Shown here: positions 17,009-25,897 of the stretch, one piece after another
How the letters are laid out: every line of letters begins with the position of its first letter
Numbering within the stretch: the stretch's first letter is position 1
Assembly: GCA_947502765.1 (NCBI GenBank)
Contig: CANNBA010000005.1
Coordinates: forward strand, 47,542-111,541
DNA length: 64,000 nt
Direction: 5' to 3'
DNA from: BACL11 sp945865535
GTDB lineage: Bacteria; Bacteroidota; Bacteroidia; Flavobacteriales; BACL11
Made by a program: the position numbers and the translations under genes
The notes under the pieces: generated by a model
Databases searched by the model: none
The model's input: the letters and a program-made list of their open reading frames with translations, nothing else
What the model was told of the DNA's origin: nothing

Positions 17009-18685
17009 ATGAAGAAAATTTCTAAAATTTTAATATTAGCTTTTAGTTTAGCTATTATACCAACTATAGCTACTGCTCAAAATAATGCCAGTTCAGATGC
17101 AAAAAATTCTGGGGATAATTATTTTGAAATTGCTAAAAACCTTGACATTTTTACAACTCTATATAAAGAACTCAATACTTTTTATGTGGACGAAACTAAT
17201 CCTGGAGATTTGATGAAAAAAGGTATTGATGAGATGCTAAAATCATTAGATCCTTTTACAAATTATATACCAGAATCTGAAATTGAAGATTTTAGATTTC
17301 AGACTACTGGGCAGTATGGGGGTATTGGAGCAATGATTACTAAAACAGAGGACTATGTTGTTATTTCCGAACCTTATGAAAATTTCCCTGCTCAAAAAGC
17401 AGGACTTATGGCGGGAGATAAAATTTTGGAAATAAATGGAGTTAGCGCCAAAGGCAAAACAACAGAGGAAGTTAGCAAAGTACTAAAAGGTCAGCCAAAT
17501 ACATCAGTCACAATATTAATTGAGCGTCCACATGTTGCCAAACCATTTGAAGTTAGTTTTGATAGAGAACAGGTTTCAGTTGCGAGCGTCCCATACTCAG
17601 AATATATTCAAGAAGGGATTGCATATATACGCCTTAGCTCTTTTACTAAAGATTGTGCAAATGATTTAAAAAATGCCATTATAGAGCTTAAAAAAGAACA
17701 AGATTTAAAAGGATTAATTCTAGATTTAAGAAGCAATCCTGGAGGGCTTTTAAATGAATCCGTGGACATTGTAAATTTATTTGTAGAAAAAGGACAAGAG
17801 ATTGTAAGCACAAAAGGCAAAATAAAATCCTGGGATAAATCTTATGTTGCAAATAACACCCCATTAGATACTAAAGTGCCATTAGTAGTTTTAATAAATT
17901 CATCATCTGCTTCAGCTTCTGAAATTGTTTCTGGATCTATTCAAGATTTGGATAGGGGAATTGTAATTGGGCAAAGAAGTTATGGCAAGGGATTAGTACA
18001 ACAAACCAGGCAATTATCGTATAATTCACAATTAAAATTAACGGTTGCCAAGTATTATATTCCTAGCGGGAGATGCATACAGACCTTAGATTATTCTCAC
18101 AGAAATGAGGACGGAAGCGTTGGTAAAGTTCCGGATTCTTTAATGACGTCATTTAAAACAAAAAACGGCAGAGAAGTAAAAGATGGTGGCGGAATTTTAC
18201 CAGATATTGTAACAGATCCTGGAAAATATGGGATGATAATTGCATCTTTATTAACGGAGCGATTATTTTTTGATTACGCTACTGATTTTCGCTTTGCACA
18301 CGATTCAATTTCTAATAACTTTATTTTTTCTGATTCAGATTTTCTAAATTTCACAACATATCTTACGGATAAAAAATATACTTATAAAACGGAAACAGAA
18401 ACAGCATTAGAAGAATTAAAAAAGGAAGCTGAAGATGAGGAATATTTTTCTGCTTTATCTAAAGAATATGATGTTTTGGTTGCAAAAATGCAAGAGAATA
18501 AAGATGACGATTTACAAAAAAGCAAAGATGACATTAAAGAAATCTTAACGGGCGAAATTATGAGCCGGTATTATTATCAAAATGGGAGAATCAAATCTGG
18601 ATTAAATTTTGATATTGAAGTTAAAAAGGCAATTGAGATATTGCAAGATAAAGAAACATATGCTAGAATTTTAGGTAATGAATAA
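17009..18685 (+). CDS. S41 family carboxy-terminal processing peptidase
   Basis: The 558-residue exported serine protease (CtpA/Prc class) has a signal peptide (LILAFSLAIIPTIATAQ). A PDZ domain spans about residues 105-185 (AGDKILEINGVSAKGKT). The catalytic core has the Ser-Lys dyad, which I place at Ser302 in SSSASASEIVSG and Lys327 in QRSYGKGLVQQ by the 25-residue spacing known from Prc. The C-terminal 100 residues are helical and charged. It probably trims or degrades periplasmic proteins. The stop overlaps the next gene by 8 bases. Confidence 0.92.
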   Translation: MKKISKILILAFSLAIIPTIATAQNNASSDAKNSGDNYFEIAKNLDIFTTLYKELNTFYVDETNPGDLMKKGIDEMLKSLDPFTNYIPESEIEDFRFQTTGQYGGIGAMITKTEDYVVISEPYENFPAQKAGLMAGDKILEINGVSAKGKTTEEVSKVLKGQPNTSVTILIERPHVAKPFEVSFDREQVSVASVPYSEYIQEGIAYIRLSSFTKDCANDLKNAIIELKKEQDLKGLILDLRSNPGGLLNESVDIVNLFVEKGQEIVSTKGKIKSWDKSYVANNTPLDTKVPLVVLINSSSASASEIVSGSIQDLDRGIVIGQRSYGKGLVQQTRQLSYNSQLKLTVAKYYIPSGRCIQTLDYSHRNEDGSVGKVPDSLMTSFKTKNGREVKDGGGILPDIVTDPGKYGMIIASLLTERLFFDYATDFRFAHDSISNNFIFSDSDFLNFTTYLTDKKYTYKTETETALEELKKEAEDEEYFSALSKEYDVLVAKMQENKDDDLQKSKDDIKEILTGEIMSRYYYQNGRIKSGLNFDIEVKKAIEILQDKETYARILGNE

Positions 18686-19862
18686 ATTAACAACTCAGCT
18701 TCAACAATACTTATTTATTTCATTAGGAGTTTTTATCCCTACTTCAATTGCAATCTCAAATTTGATTATTGGGCTACTTTCACTTTGTTGGATTTTAGAG
18801 GGGAACTTTAAAGCTAAATTTCAGCTTATTAAAGATTCACATTGGATACTTTCAATTTTTGCATTAATCTTTTTATATGGGCTTGGGATGTTATGGGGAG
18901 ATAATCATTTAAATGCAGAGTGGCAATTTCAGAGATTAGCACTATTGCTTGCATTCCCAATCTTAGCTACAATTAAAATTGATCAGAAAACCATAAAATA
19001 TGGGGCTACAGCTTTTTTAATTATAACTTTTATTTCAGCATCATTAGCAATATTGATAAATAATAATCTAATTAGTCCACTAGCGGAGTATATCTCTTTT
19101 ATCAAGGATGATTCGCAAGTCTCCGCATTTATTAAATACAATTATCATAATGTATTACTTGCTTTTTCATTTACCTTATGCATGTATTTAATAATTGAAA
19201 ATAAAACAAAATATAAAAATATTCTAATACTATTTATATTAGTATATGCCCTGAGTATCTTTACAGAAATAGGAAGAGCGGGTCAGGTAATTTTTAATTT
19301 GTCAGCTATTTTTTACATTTGTTATTATAATTATAGTAGGAAATATATTTTAAGGTCACTAGCGTTTTTTATATTTCTATTCGCTTTTCAGTTTGTAGTA
19401 TATAAAACAACAACAGTTTATAAAAGTCGATTTGATGTAGTTTCAAATATTATTAAAAGCAATGGTGGAGAAGGGGATGTGAAAGACATACGCTATGTTT
19501 TTATACGAGAATCTTTAAATAAGATATTTGAAAAACCATTTTTAGGACATGGTACTGGTAGCTTTGGAACAATTTTTAAAAATGGTATTGATAGTGGGCA
19601 TTATTTTGACAAGCACACCACTCCACACAATCAATATCTTTATGTGTGGTTTGAACTTGGAATTCTTGGGCTATTTGTACTACTAATGATTTTTTATCTT
19701 CAAATAGGGGAATTGTTTAAAAAACAGGATGGGATTCATAGAACGCTACTCCCTTTATCATTTATGTGTTTGATGATTGTCGACTCTTACTTTTTTATTT
19801 TCATACTTACAATTGCATATATTTATTTATATACAATTTACAGTCGTTACGAATCCGAATAA
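18678..19862 (+). CDS. O-antigen ligase / polymerase family membrane protein (Wzy_C)
   Basis: The 394-residue protein has about ten to eleven hydrophobic segments and a large loop in the second half. The Wzy_C region is recognisable near residues 290-330, with FLGHGTGSFGTIF and then HTTPHNQYLYVWFELGILGL. Members either ligate O-antigen to lipid A core (WaaL) or polymerise polysaccharide (Wzy), and the two cannot be told apart here. A WaaL role could feed the A-LPS used by type IX secretion, but that is speculation. The gene overlaps the protease gene upstream and, convergently, alr by 16 bases. Confidence 0.8.
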   Translation: MNKLTTQLQQYLFISLGVFIPTSIAISNLIIGLLSLCWILEGNFKAKFQLIKDSHWILSIFALIFLYGLGMLWGDNHLNAEWQFQRLALLLAFPILATIKIDQKTIKYGATAFLIITFISASLAILINNNLISPLAEYISFIKDDSQVSAFIKYNYHNVLLAFSFTLCMYLIIENKTKYKNILILFILVYALSIFTEIGRAGQVIFNLSAIFYICYYNYSRKYILRSLAFFIFLFAFQFVVYKTTTVYKSRFDVVSNIIKSNGGEGDVKDIRYVFIRESLNKIFEKPFLGHGTGSFGTIFKNGIDSGHYFDKHTTPHNQYLYVWFELGILGLFVLLMIFYLQIGELFKKQDGIHRTLLPLSFMCLMIVDSYFFIFILTIAYIYLYTIYSRYESE

Positions 19863-20929
19863 ACCCTCTTAATTCTCCTGTTTAAAGTTGAGTATATTTC
19901 ATAAGGAATAGTATTTATTTTTTTTACAATTTCAGATACAGTTAGTTGATCTCCAAAGATTTCTACTAAATCTCCTTCATTTGCTTTACATTTTGTAATA
20001 TCAATGGCAAAACTATCCATACTAATTTTTCCAATAATAGGACACTTATAATTATTAATAAAAACACTTCCAATAGCATTACTAAGCTGTCTGTTCATCC
20101 CATCAGCATAACCAACAGGGATTATGCCAATTTTCATTTTGTCTTTCGCAATAAAAGAAGTCCCGTATCCAACCGAATCCCCTCTTTCTAAATCTCTAAT
20201 TTGAGTAATAACACTAGTAAGAGAACTAATTTGTTTTAAATTTACATCAGTAGTAGAGCCGTATAGCCCAATTCCTAAGCGAACGCTATCCATTTGATAA
20301 TCGGTAAAATTTAACACCCCATGAGAGTTTAGTAAATGTTTGTCTATCTTTCTGCCTAAAAGGAGTTCAAATTTCTGCGAAATTGATTTGAAATTTTCAA
20401 TTTGGGTTATTGTAAAATCATCTTTATTTTTATCTTCAGATGCTGCTAAATGGGAACAGATAGAGTCTAAATTTAAATGAGTATTAAGTTGTATTTTTGA
20501 GATAATAGATTCAACTTCATTTGGATTAAATCCATAACGATTCATTCCTGTATTAAACTTAATATGAACACCTACTTCATTTTTATTCGAGCAATACAAA
20601 TCCAATAGCTTATGGTTGTATAAAACAACATCTAGCTTATATTTAATAATTTTGGCATAGCTTTTTATTCCTGGGTTTGCAACCATAATTTTTGTTTTGA
20701 TCCCAGATTTTCTAAGAATTAACCCCTCTTCAAAATCACTAACCCAAAGCGCATAAACTCCAATTTGCTCCAATTTTTTGGATATTTTTACATCTCCATG
20801 TCCGTAAGCAAAAGCCTTAACTACTCCAATAATTTTAGTTTTAGGATTTAACTTAGCTTTTAAATAATTAAAATTTTGCTCTAATTTATTTAAATCAATA
20901 TGCAATATGGTTTCGTTTGCAGCGCTCAT
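19847..20929 (-). CDS. alr: Alanine racemase
   Basis: This 360-residue PLP enzyme supplies D-alanine for peptidoglycan. The PLP-binding Lys is at about residue 38 in GVVKAFAYGHGD; the usual form is KANAYGHG, so an Asn to Phe change is present next to the Lys. The catalytic Tyr lies in RGDSVGYGTSFIA and the C-terminal GKISMDSFAIDIT segment is intact. In many Bacteroidota alr is fused to murF; here it stands alone. The start overlaps the tdk stop by one base. Confidence 0.94.
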   Translation of the reverse strand: MSAANETILHIDLNKLEQNFNYLKAKLNPKTKIIGVVKAFAYGHGDVKISKKLEQIGVYALWVSDFEEGLILRKSGIKTKIMVANPGIKSYAKIIKYKLDVVLYNHKLLDLYCSNKNEVGVHIKFNTGMNRYGFNPNEVESIISKIQLNTHLNLDSICSHLAASEDKNKDDFTITQIENFKSISQKFELLLGRKIDKHLLNSHGVLNFTDYQMDSVRLGIGLYGSTTDVNLKQISSLTSVITQIRDLERGDSVGYGTSFIAKDKMKIGIIPVGYADGMNRQLSNAIGSVFINNYKCPIIGKISMDSFAIDITKCKANEGDLVEIFGDQLTVSEIVKKINTIPYEIYSTLNRRIKRVYSDS

Positions 20930-21501
20930 TAAATAGTATTACTAAAGCATTGTCTACAAAGTGGTTTATATTCATTTTGTTGCCCTAATTGAACCAGCTC
21001 TTGATTTTTTGTAAGTCTAAAAGAATGATTTGCAATTTCACCACAGTCAATACAAATGGCATGAACTTTGGTAATGTGCTCTGCAATTGCTAAAAGTTGT
21101 GGCATTACACCAAATGGTTTGCCTAAGAAATCCATATCTAGCCCAGCAATAATTACTCTTTTTCCTTGATTAGCGAGCGTATTGCAAACAGCAATAAGAT
21201 CATCATTAAAAAATTGAGCTTCATCAATTGCTACAACCTTTGCGTTATTAACTAAAGTTAATATTTCAAATGGGGAGTTGACTGGAGTTGAGATAATGGT
21301 ATTTGAGTCATGAGAAACCACTTTTTCATTATCATACCTAACGTCTATTTGGGGTTTAAAAACAGCTATTTTAAGTTTGGCAAATTCTGCCCTTTTCAAT
21401 CTTCTGAGTAATTCTTCAGTTTTGCCAGAGAACATAGATCCGCAAATTACTTCAATACTGCCTTTTTGCATGCGATGATCTATTTGCGATTCTAAAAACA
21501 T
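20929..21501 (-). CDS. tdk: Thymidine kinase
   Basis: The 190-residue type II thymidine kinase salvages thymidine to dTMP. The P-loop GSMFSGKT is at residues 21-28, the DEAQFF motif follows the central strand, and the lid has a zinc site from CIDCG and CRQCF. The second Met (residue 11, MQKGSIEVICG) is a plausible alternative start, though the ten-residue extension resembles other Bacteroidota TK proteins. A TACTTTTG box (complement of 21533-21540) lies upstream, divergent from a TAAGTTTG box on the plus strand at 21521-21528. Confidence 0.95.
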   Translation of the reverse strand: MFLESQIDHRMQKGSIEVICGSMFSGKTEELLRRLKRAEFAKLKIAVFKPQIDVRYDNEKVVSHDSNTIISTPVNSPFEILTLVNNAKVVAIDEAQFFNDDLIAVCNTLANQGKRVIIAGLDMDFLGKPFGVMPQLLAIAEHITKVHAICIDCGEIANHSFRLTKNQELVQLGQQNEYKPLCRQCFSNTI

Positions 21502-21561
21502 TAGGTCGGATTTCTTTTGTTAAGTTTGCTAACAAAAGTATAAAAAGCAATTTCAATAGTT

Positions 21562-22449
21562 ATGAAATTTAAAAGTTTGTTTTTTCTTGTGATTTTCTTT
21601 GTCTTATCTCAAAATATCTTTGGGCAGAGCGATAGTTTAAAATTAAATAAAAAGCGGGTTTTTATAGTTGGAAGTAGTCTTGCTGGAGCACTTGGAGGCT
21701 CTTATTTGTATGTCCAAAATTCTTGGTGGTCGGAAAAACAAGAACCATTTCACTTTGATGATGGAGCTGATTTAACCTATGCTTTAAATGTAGATAAAGT
21801 GGGGCATTTTATGGGAGGTTTAGAAGCAGCTGATGTTTTTTCGTCCTCAATGAAATGGGCAGGAATGCAAGAAGAACAAGCGCTTTGGTATGGAGCTGCA
21901 TTTGGCTCTGGTTTACAGCTGGCTATTGAAATGAAAGATGCCTATGCTCCATATTGGGGATTTAGTAAATGGGATTTAGCATTAGGCTCTGCAGGATCAT
22001 TATTTCCGGTTGCTCAGTATTATAATGATGATTTAAAAGCTATCAATTTTAAATTTTCATATTATAAACAGTCGGACATTTATTGGGAATTAGACAGAAA
22101 GAGAGGAAAAGAACCCAATAAGTATGCCTGGCAAGATGATTATCCTAATCAAACATACTGGCTAAGCGTTGATGTAAATCACTTTACAAAAACTTGCTGT
22201 TGGCCTGATTGGCTCAATCTTGCAATTGGCTTTGGCCTAGATGACACTCAGTATTTAAATGAGAATAACACAAAAATGGGAGGAAATAATGAATGGTATA
22301 TTGCTTTGGATTATGATATTCCTAAAATGTTAAAAAAGTGGAACTCTCCAACAGGCAAAAAGGTAAAACATTGGCTGAATTACATTCATTTGCCAGCTCC
22401 AACAATAAGGATCTCTCCAAAATTAGAATTTTACCCACTATTTCTCTAA
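21562..22449 (+). CDS. DUF2279 (YfiM-like) exported protein
   Basis: The 295-residue protein has a signal peptide ending near NIFGQS. A recognisable DUF2279 block spans about residues 65-150 (VDKVGHFMGGLEAADVF, then YGAAFGSGLQLAIEMKDAY). The C-terminus carries aromatic strand-like segments (WYIALDYDIPKML). DUF2279 proteins in Bacteroidota are periplasmic or outer-membrane associated and have no assigned role. rsmI starts 9 bases after the stop. Confidence 0.78.
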   Translation: MKFKSLFFLVIFFVLSQNIFGQSDSLKLNKKRVFIVGSSLAGALGGSYLYVQNSWWSEKQEPFHFDDGADLTYALNVDKVGHFMGGLEAADVFSSSMKWAGMQEEQALWYGAAFGSGLQLAIEMKDAYAPYWGFSKWDLALGSAGSLFPVAQYYNDDLKAINFKFSYYKQSDIYWELDRKRGKEPNKYAWQDDYPNQTYWLSVDVNHFTKTCCWPDWLNLAIGFGLDDTQYLNENNTKMGGNNEWYIALDYDIPKMLKKWNSPTGKKVKHWLNYIHLPAPTIRISPKLEFYPLFL

Positions 22450-22454
22450 TTTTG
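22447..22454 (+). promoter_or_regulatory. -7 box for rsmI overlapping the upstream stop codon
   Basis: TAATTTTG overlaps the TAA stop of the DUF2279 gene and ends 4 bases before the rsmI ATG at 22459. It fits TAnnTTTG at leaderless spacing. It may equally be a chance match, since rsmI could be read from the upstream gene. Confidence 0.4.
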
Positions 22455-22458
22455 TAAG

Positions 22459-23130
22459 ATGTCAAAACTGTATATTATACCTACTCCGATTGGGAATTTA
22501 GAGGATATCACTTTAAGAGCAATTCGTTTGCTTAAAGAGGTAAATTTAGTGTTGGCTGAGGATACCAGAACCTCAAACAAGTTATTTGCTAAATATAATA
22601 TAGAAACCCCATTAGCTTCTTTTCACATGCATAATGAGCATGAAGTTTTGTCAAAATATATTGCCAGATTAAAAGAAGGAGAATGTTTCGCATTAATTTC
22701 TGATGCAGGAACTCCAGCTATTTCTGATCCTGGATTTTTACTGGTTCGTGAATGTGTTAAAGAAGGTATTGAAGTTGATTGTTTGCCTGGAGCAACTGCT
22801 TTTGTGCCAGCTTTAGTTAATTCTGGCTTGCCAAATGATAAGTTTGTTTTTGAGGGATTTTTACCTGTAAAAAAAGGAAGGCAAACACGTTTGAAAATTC
22901 TATCAGATGAGGCAAGAACAATGGTTTTTTACGAATCTCCTCATAGGCTTGTAAAAACATTACAGCAATTTGTTGAATATTTTGGAGCTGATAGAAAAGT
23001 ATCTGTTTCAAGAGAAATTAGTAAAATGTTTGAAGAAACAATAAGAGGCGCTAGTGCTGAGGTAGTATTGCATTTTGAACATAAAAAACCAAAGGGGGAA
23101 TTTGTAATTGTAGTGGAGGGAAAGAAATGA
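22459..23130 (+). CDS. rsmI: 16S rRNA (cytidine(1402)-2'-O)-methyltransferase
   Basis: The 223-residue SAM-dependent methyltransferase has the tetrapyrrole-methylase fold. It opens LYIIPTPIGNLEDITLRAI and has AEDTRTSNKLF, ALISDAGTPAISDPGFLLV and FYESPHRL, all hallmarks of RsmI. It 2'-O-methylates C1402 of 16S rRNA in the decoding centre. The length fits the core domain without a long C-terminal extension. The stop overlaps the next gene by 4 bases. Confidence 0.96.
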   Translation: MSKLYIIPTPIGNLEDITLRAIRLLKEVNLVLAEDTRTSNKLFAKYNIETPLASFHMHNEHEVLSKYIARLKEGECFALISDAGTPAISDPGFLLVRECVKEGIEVDCLPGATAFVPALVNSGLPNDKFVFEGFLPVKKGRQTRLKILSDEARTMVFYESPHRLVKTLQQFVEYFGADRKVSVSREISKMFEETIRGASAEVVLHFEHKKPKGEFVIVVEGKK

Positions 23131-24179
23131 AGATAGAAAAATTTATAGCTAAAAAGCCATATATTATTGCAGGTCCTTGTAGCGCTGAATCAGAAGCTCA
23201 AATTTTGAAAATTGCAAATGAAATTAAACCAATTGTTGATGTATTTAGAGCTGGCGTTTGGAAACCAAGAACAAGTCCAGATTCATTCGAAGGAGTTGGA
23301 GAAAATGCCCTTAAATGGCTGCAAAAAGTACAATCTGAAACGGGATTAAAAGTTATCACTGAAGTTGCAACTGCAAAGCATGTGGAACTTTGTTTAGAAT
23401 CAGGTATTGATATGCTTTGGATAGGAGCTCGAACCACAGTAAATCCCTTTTATGTACAAGAAATTGCGGAGGCTCTTAAAGGAGTTGATATTCCTGTATT
23501 TGTTAAAAATCCAATTCATCCAGAAATAGGATTATGGGTTGGTGCATTGGAGCGATTAAATAAGGCTGGAGTTCATAAATTATCGGCTATTCACAGAGGT
23601 TTTTATAATTATAAAGAATCTGCTTTTAGAAACGACCCTAAGTGGGAAATGCCTATAAAATTAAGAGAAGAGGTTCGTGATTTACCCATTATTTGTGATC
23701 CGTCTCACATAGCCGGAAAGGCGTCACTAATTGAGGATGTTTCACAAACTGCAATGGATATTAATTTGAATGGCTTAATGATAGAGACACACAACAATCC
23801 AACAGTTGCTTTAAGCGATTCTAGACAACAAATTACTCCTCAAGACCTCAAACGAATCTTAAATAATTTAATTCTTAGAGACACTAAATTAAGAGATGAG
23901 GCTTTCAAAGATGAGCTGTTAGAATTTAGAAATCAGATCGATTTGTTAGATCATCAAATTATAGAATTGCTAAATGACAGGAAAAAAATTGTTGAAACAA
24001 TTGCTCATTTCAAAAATCAAAATAAGCTCACTATTTTTCAGATTGAAAGATGGTTTGAGATTATTCAAAGCAGAAAATCAATTGCAAATAATTTAAAATT
24101 AGACAATCAAATGGTTGCAGAAATTTTTGAACTTATTCATAAGTATTCTATACTTACCCAAACAAAAATTATGAGATAA
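23127..24179 (+). CDS. Bifunctional DAHP synthase / chorismate mutase (type II)
   Basis: The 350-residue fusion has an N-terminal class I-beta DAHP synthase domain to about residue 255 (IAGPCSAESEAQ, GVWKPRTSPDSFEG, KNPIHPEIGLW, ICDPSHIAGK). The C-terminal domain is an AroQ-type chorismate mutase (LLEFRNQIDLLDHQIIELLNDRKKIVETI). It carries out the first shikimate-pathway step and the first Phe/Tyr-specific step. The arrangement is common in Bacteroidota. The stop overlaps the recJ start by one base. Confidence 0.94.
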   Translation: MKIEKFIAKKPYIIAGPCSAESEAQILKIANEIKPIVDVFRAGVWKPRTSPDSFEGVGENALKWLQKVQSETGLKVITEVATAKHVELCLESGIDMLWIGARTTVNPFYVQEIAEALKGVDIPVFVKNPIHPEIGLWVGALERLNKAGVHKLSAIHRGFYNYKESAFRNDPKWEMPIKLREEVRDLPIICDPSHIAGKASLIEDVSQTAMDINLNGLMIETHNNPTVALSDSRQQITPQDLKRILNNLILRDTKLRDEAFKDELLEFRNQIDLLDHQIIELLNDRKKIVETIAHFKNQNKLTIFQIERWFEIIQSRKSIANNLKLDNQMVAEIFELIHKYSILTQTKIMR

Positions 24180-25867
24180 TGAATAAAAGGTGGGAGGTAA
24201 AGAAATCTGACTCTGTAATTGTTCAAAAATTGGCTAAAGATTTAGATGTAAGTGAAATTGTGGCTCATCTTTTGGCATTAAGAGGGATTAAAACATTTAC
24301 TGAAGCAAAACTTTTTTTCAGGCCAGAATTATCTCATTTACACGATCCTTTTTTGATGAAAAATATGGATCTGGCGGTTAAAAGAATTGAAACTGCAATC
24401 TCAAAAAAACAAAAGATTTTGGTTTATGGAGATTATGATGTTGATGGCACAACATCTGTTGCTATGATGTATTCTTTTTTGAAAAAATACAACCAGAATA
24501 TTGAGTATTACATCCCTTGTAGATATGAGGAGGGTTATGGAATTTCATTAAAAGGAATTGATTATGCAAATGCAAATAATTTTGCCCTAATTATAGCTTT
24601 GGATTGTGGAATTAGGGATATTGAACAGATTGATTATGCAAATGAAAAGGGTATTGATTTTATTTTATGCGATCATCACACCCCTGCAGATAAAATTCCA
24701 AACGCAATTGCAGTTTTAAATTCAAAACAGATTGATTGCAATTATCCGTATAAAGAACTTTCAGGCTGTGGCGTGGGTTTTAAATTGATACAAGCATATT
24801 GTATAAATAATGATATTTCTTTTGATGAAATAATTGAATACTTGGATTTATTAACAGTAAGTATTGGGGCCGATATTGTTCCTATGACAGGAGAAAATAG
24901 AGTATTGGCTTTTTACGGACTTAAACAAATTAATTCCACGCCAAGAGTTGGCTTAAAAGCTTTAATGGATGCCGCTTCCAAAACAAAAGAACTTACTATA
25001 TCAGATGTGGTTTTTGGAATTGCTCCAAGAATAAATGCAGCAGGAAGAATAGAGCACGCCAAAAAAGCAGTGGAGATTTTAGTTGAGAAAGATTATGATA
25101 GAGCAAAATCATTTGCTGATGGGATAGAGGAAAATAATAAAACCAGAAAAGATTTAGATCAAAGTATTACTAAGCAGGCTCTTGAAATGGTTGATGAAAA
25201 TAAAAAATCAACAGTTGTTTTTAGCCAAAAATGGCATAAAGGAGTTGTTGGCATTGTTGCCTCTCGATTAATAGAGTCCTATTACAAACCAACAATTGTG
25301 CTTGCTGAAAATGATGGACTGCTTACAGGATCTGCTCGCTCTGTTCACGATTTTGATTTGTATGAGGCTATTTCAAAATGTGCTCATTTATGCCAAAAAT
25401 TTGGAGGTCATAAGTATGCGGCAGGACTAAGTATTAAAAAGGAAAATCTTCACGCTTTTATTATTGCCTTTGAAAAAGTAGTTTCTGAGACAATTACTGA
25501 GGATCAACTCTCTGCTAAAATTGAAGTTGATATGGAAATTGATATCAATGATGTGGACGAAAAACTATTTAGAATAATAAAACAATTTGCTCCTTTTGGC
25601 CCACTTAATTTAGCTCCAGCTTTTATTAGTAAGGCAGTAATTGATACTGGTTATGGCAAAAAGTTAGGAGCCGATAAATTTCACTTAAGAATTAATGCTA
25701 AAACTGTAACTGGCTCAATTGGAGGTATTGGTTTTGGTATGGGAGATTTTTTTGATAATATAAAGGATTATCAAGAGTTTGATATCTGTTATACTATTGA
25801 AGAAAACGAATGGAATGGCAAGAAAAGTTTGCAGTTGATGCTAGCTGATATTAAGCAGTTTTTTTAG
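24179..25867 (+). CDS. recJ: Single-stranded-DNA-specific exonuclease RecJ
   Basis: The 562-residue protein belongs to the DHH/DHHA1 family, a 5'-3' ssDNA exonuclease in recombination and mismatch repair. Metal-binding motifs are visible as VYGDYDVDGTTS, ALDCGIRD and LCDHHTPAD. The DHHA1 part has GVVGIVASRLIESY and FGGHKYAAGLSI, followed by an OB-fold. Length is normal. The gene ends 30 bases before the convergent dnaG, the only converging CDS pair here without overlapping ends. Confidence 0.96.
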   Translation: MNKRWEVKKSDSVIVQKLAKDLDVSEIVAHLLALRGIKTFTEAKLFFRPELSHLHDPFLMKNMDLAVKRIETAISKKQKILVYGDYDVDGTTSVAMMYSFLKKYNQNIEYYIPCRYEEGYGISLKGIDYANANNFALIIALDCGIRDIEQIDYANEKGIDFILCDHHTPADKIPNAIAVLNSKQIDCNYPYKELSGCGVGFKLIQAYCINNDISFDEIIEYLDLLTVSIGADIVPMTGENRVLAFYGLKQINSTPRVGLKALMDAASKTKELTISDVVFGIAPRINAAGRIEHAKKAVEILVEKDYDRAKSFADGIEENNKTRKDLDQSITKQALEMVDENKKSTVVFSQKWHKGVVGIVASRLIESYYKPTIVLAENDGLLTGSARSVHDFDLYEAISKCAHLCQKFGGHKYAAGLSIKKENLHAFIIAFEKVVSETITEDQLSAKIEVDMEIDINDVDEKLFRIIKQFAPFGPLNLAPAFISKAVIDTGYGKKLGADKFHLRINAKTVTGSIGGIGFGMGDFFDNIKDYQEFDICYTIEENEWNGKKSLQLMLADIKQFF

Positions 25868-25897
25868 AAATGAGACAGTTAATCAAGCTATACAGAT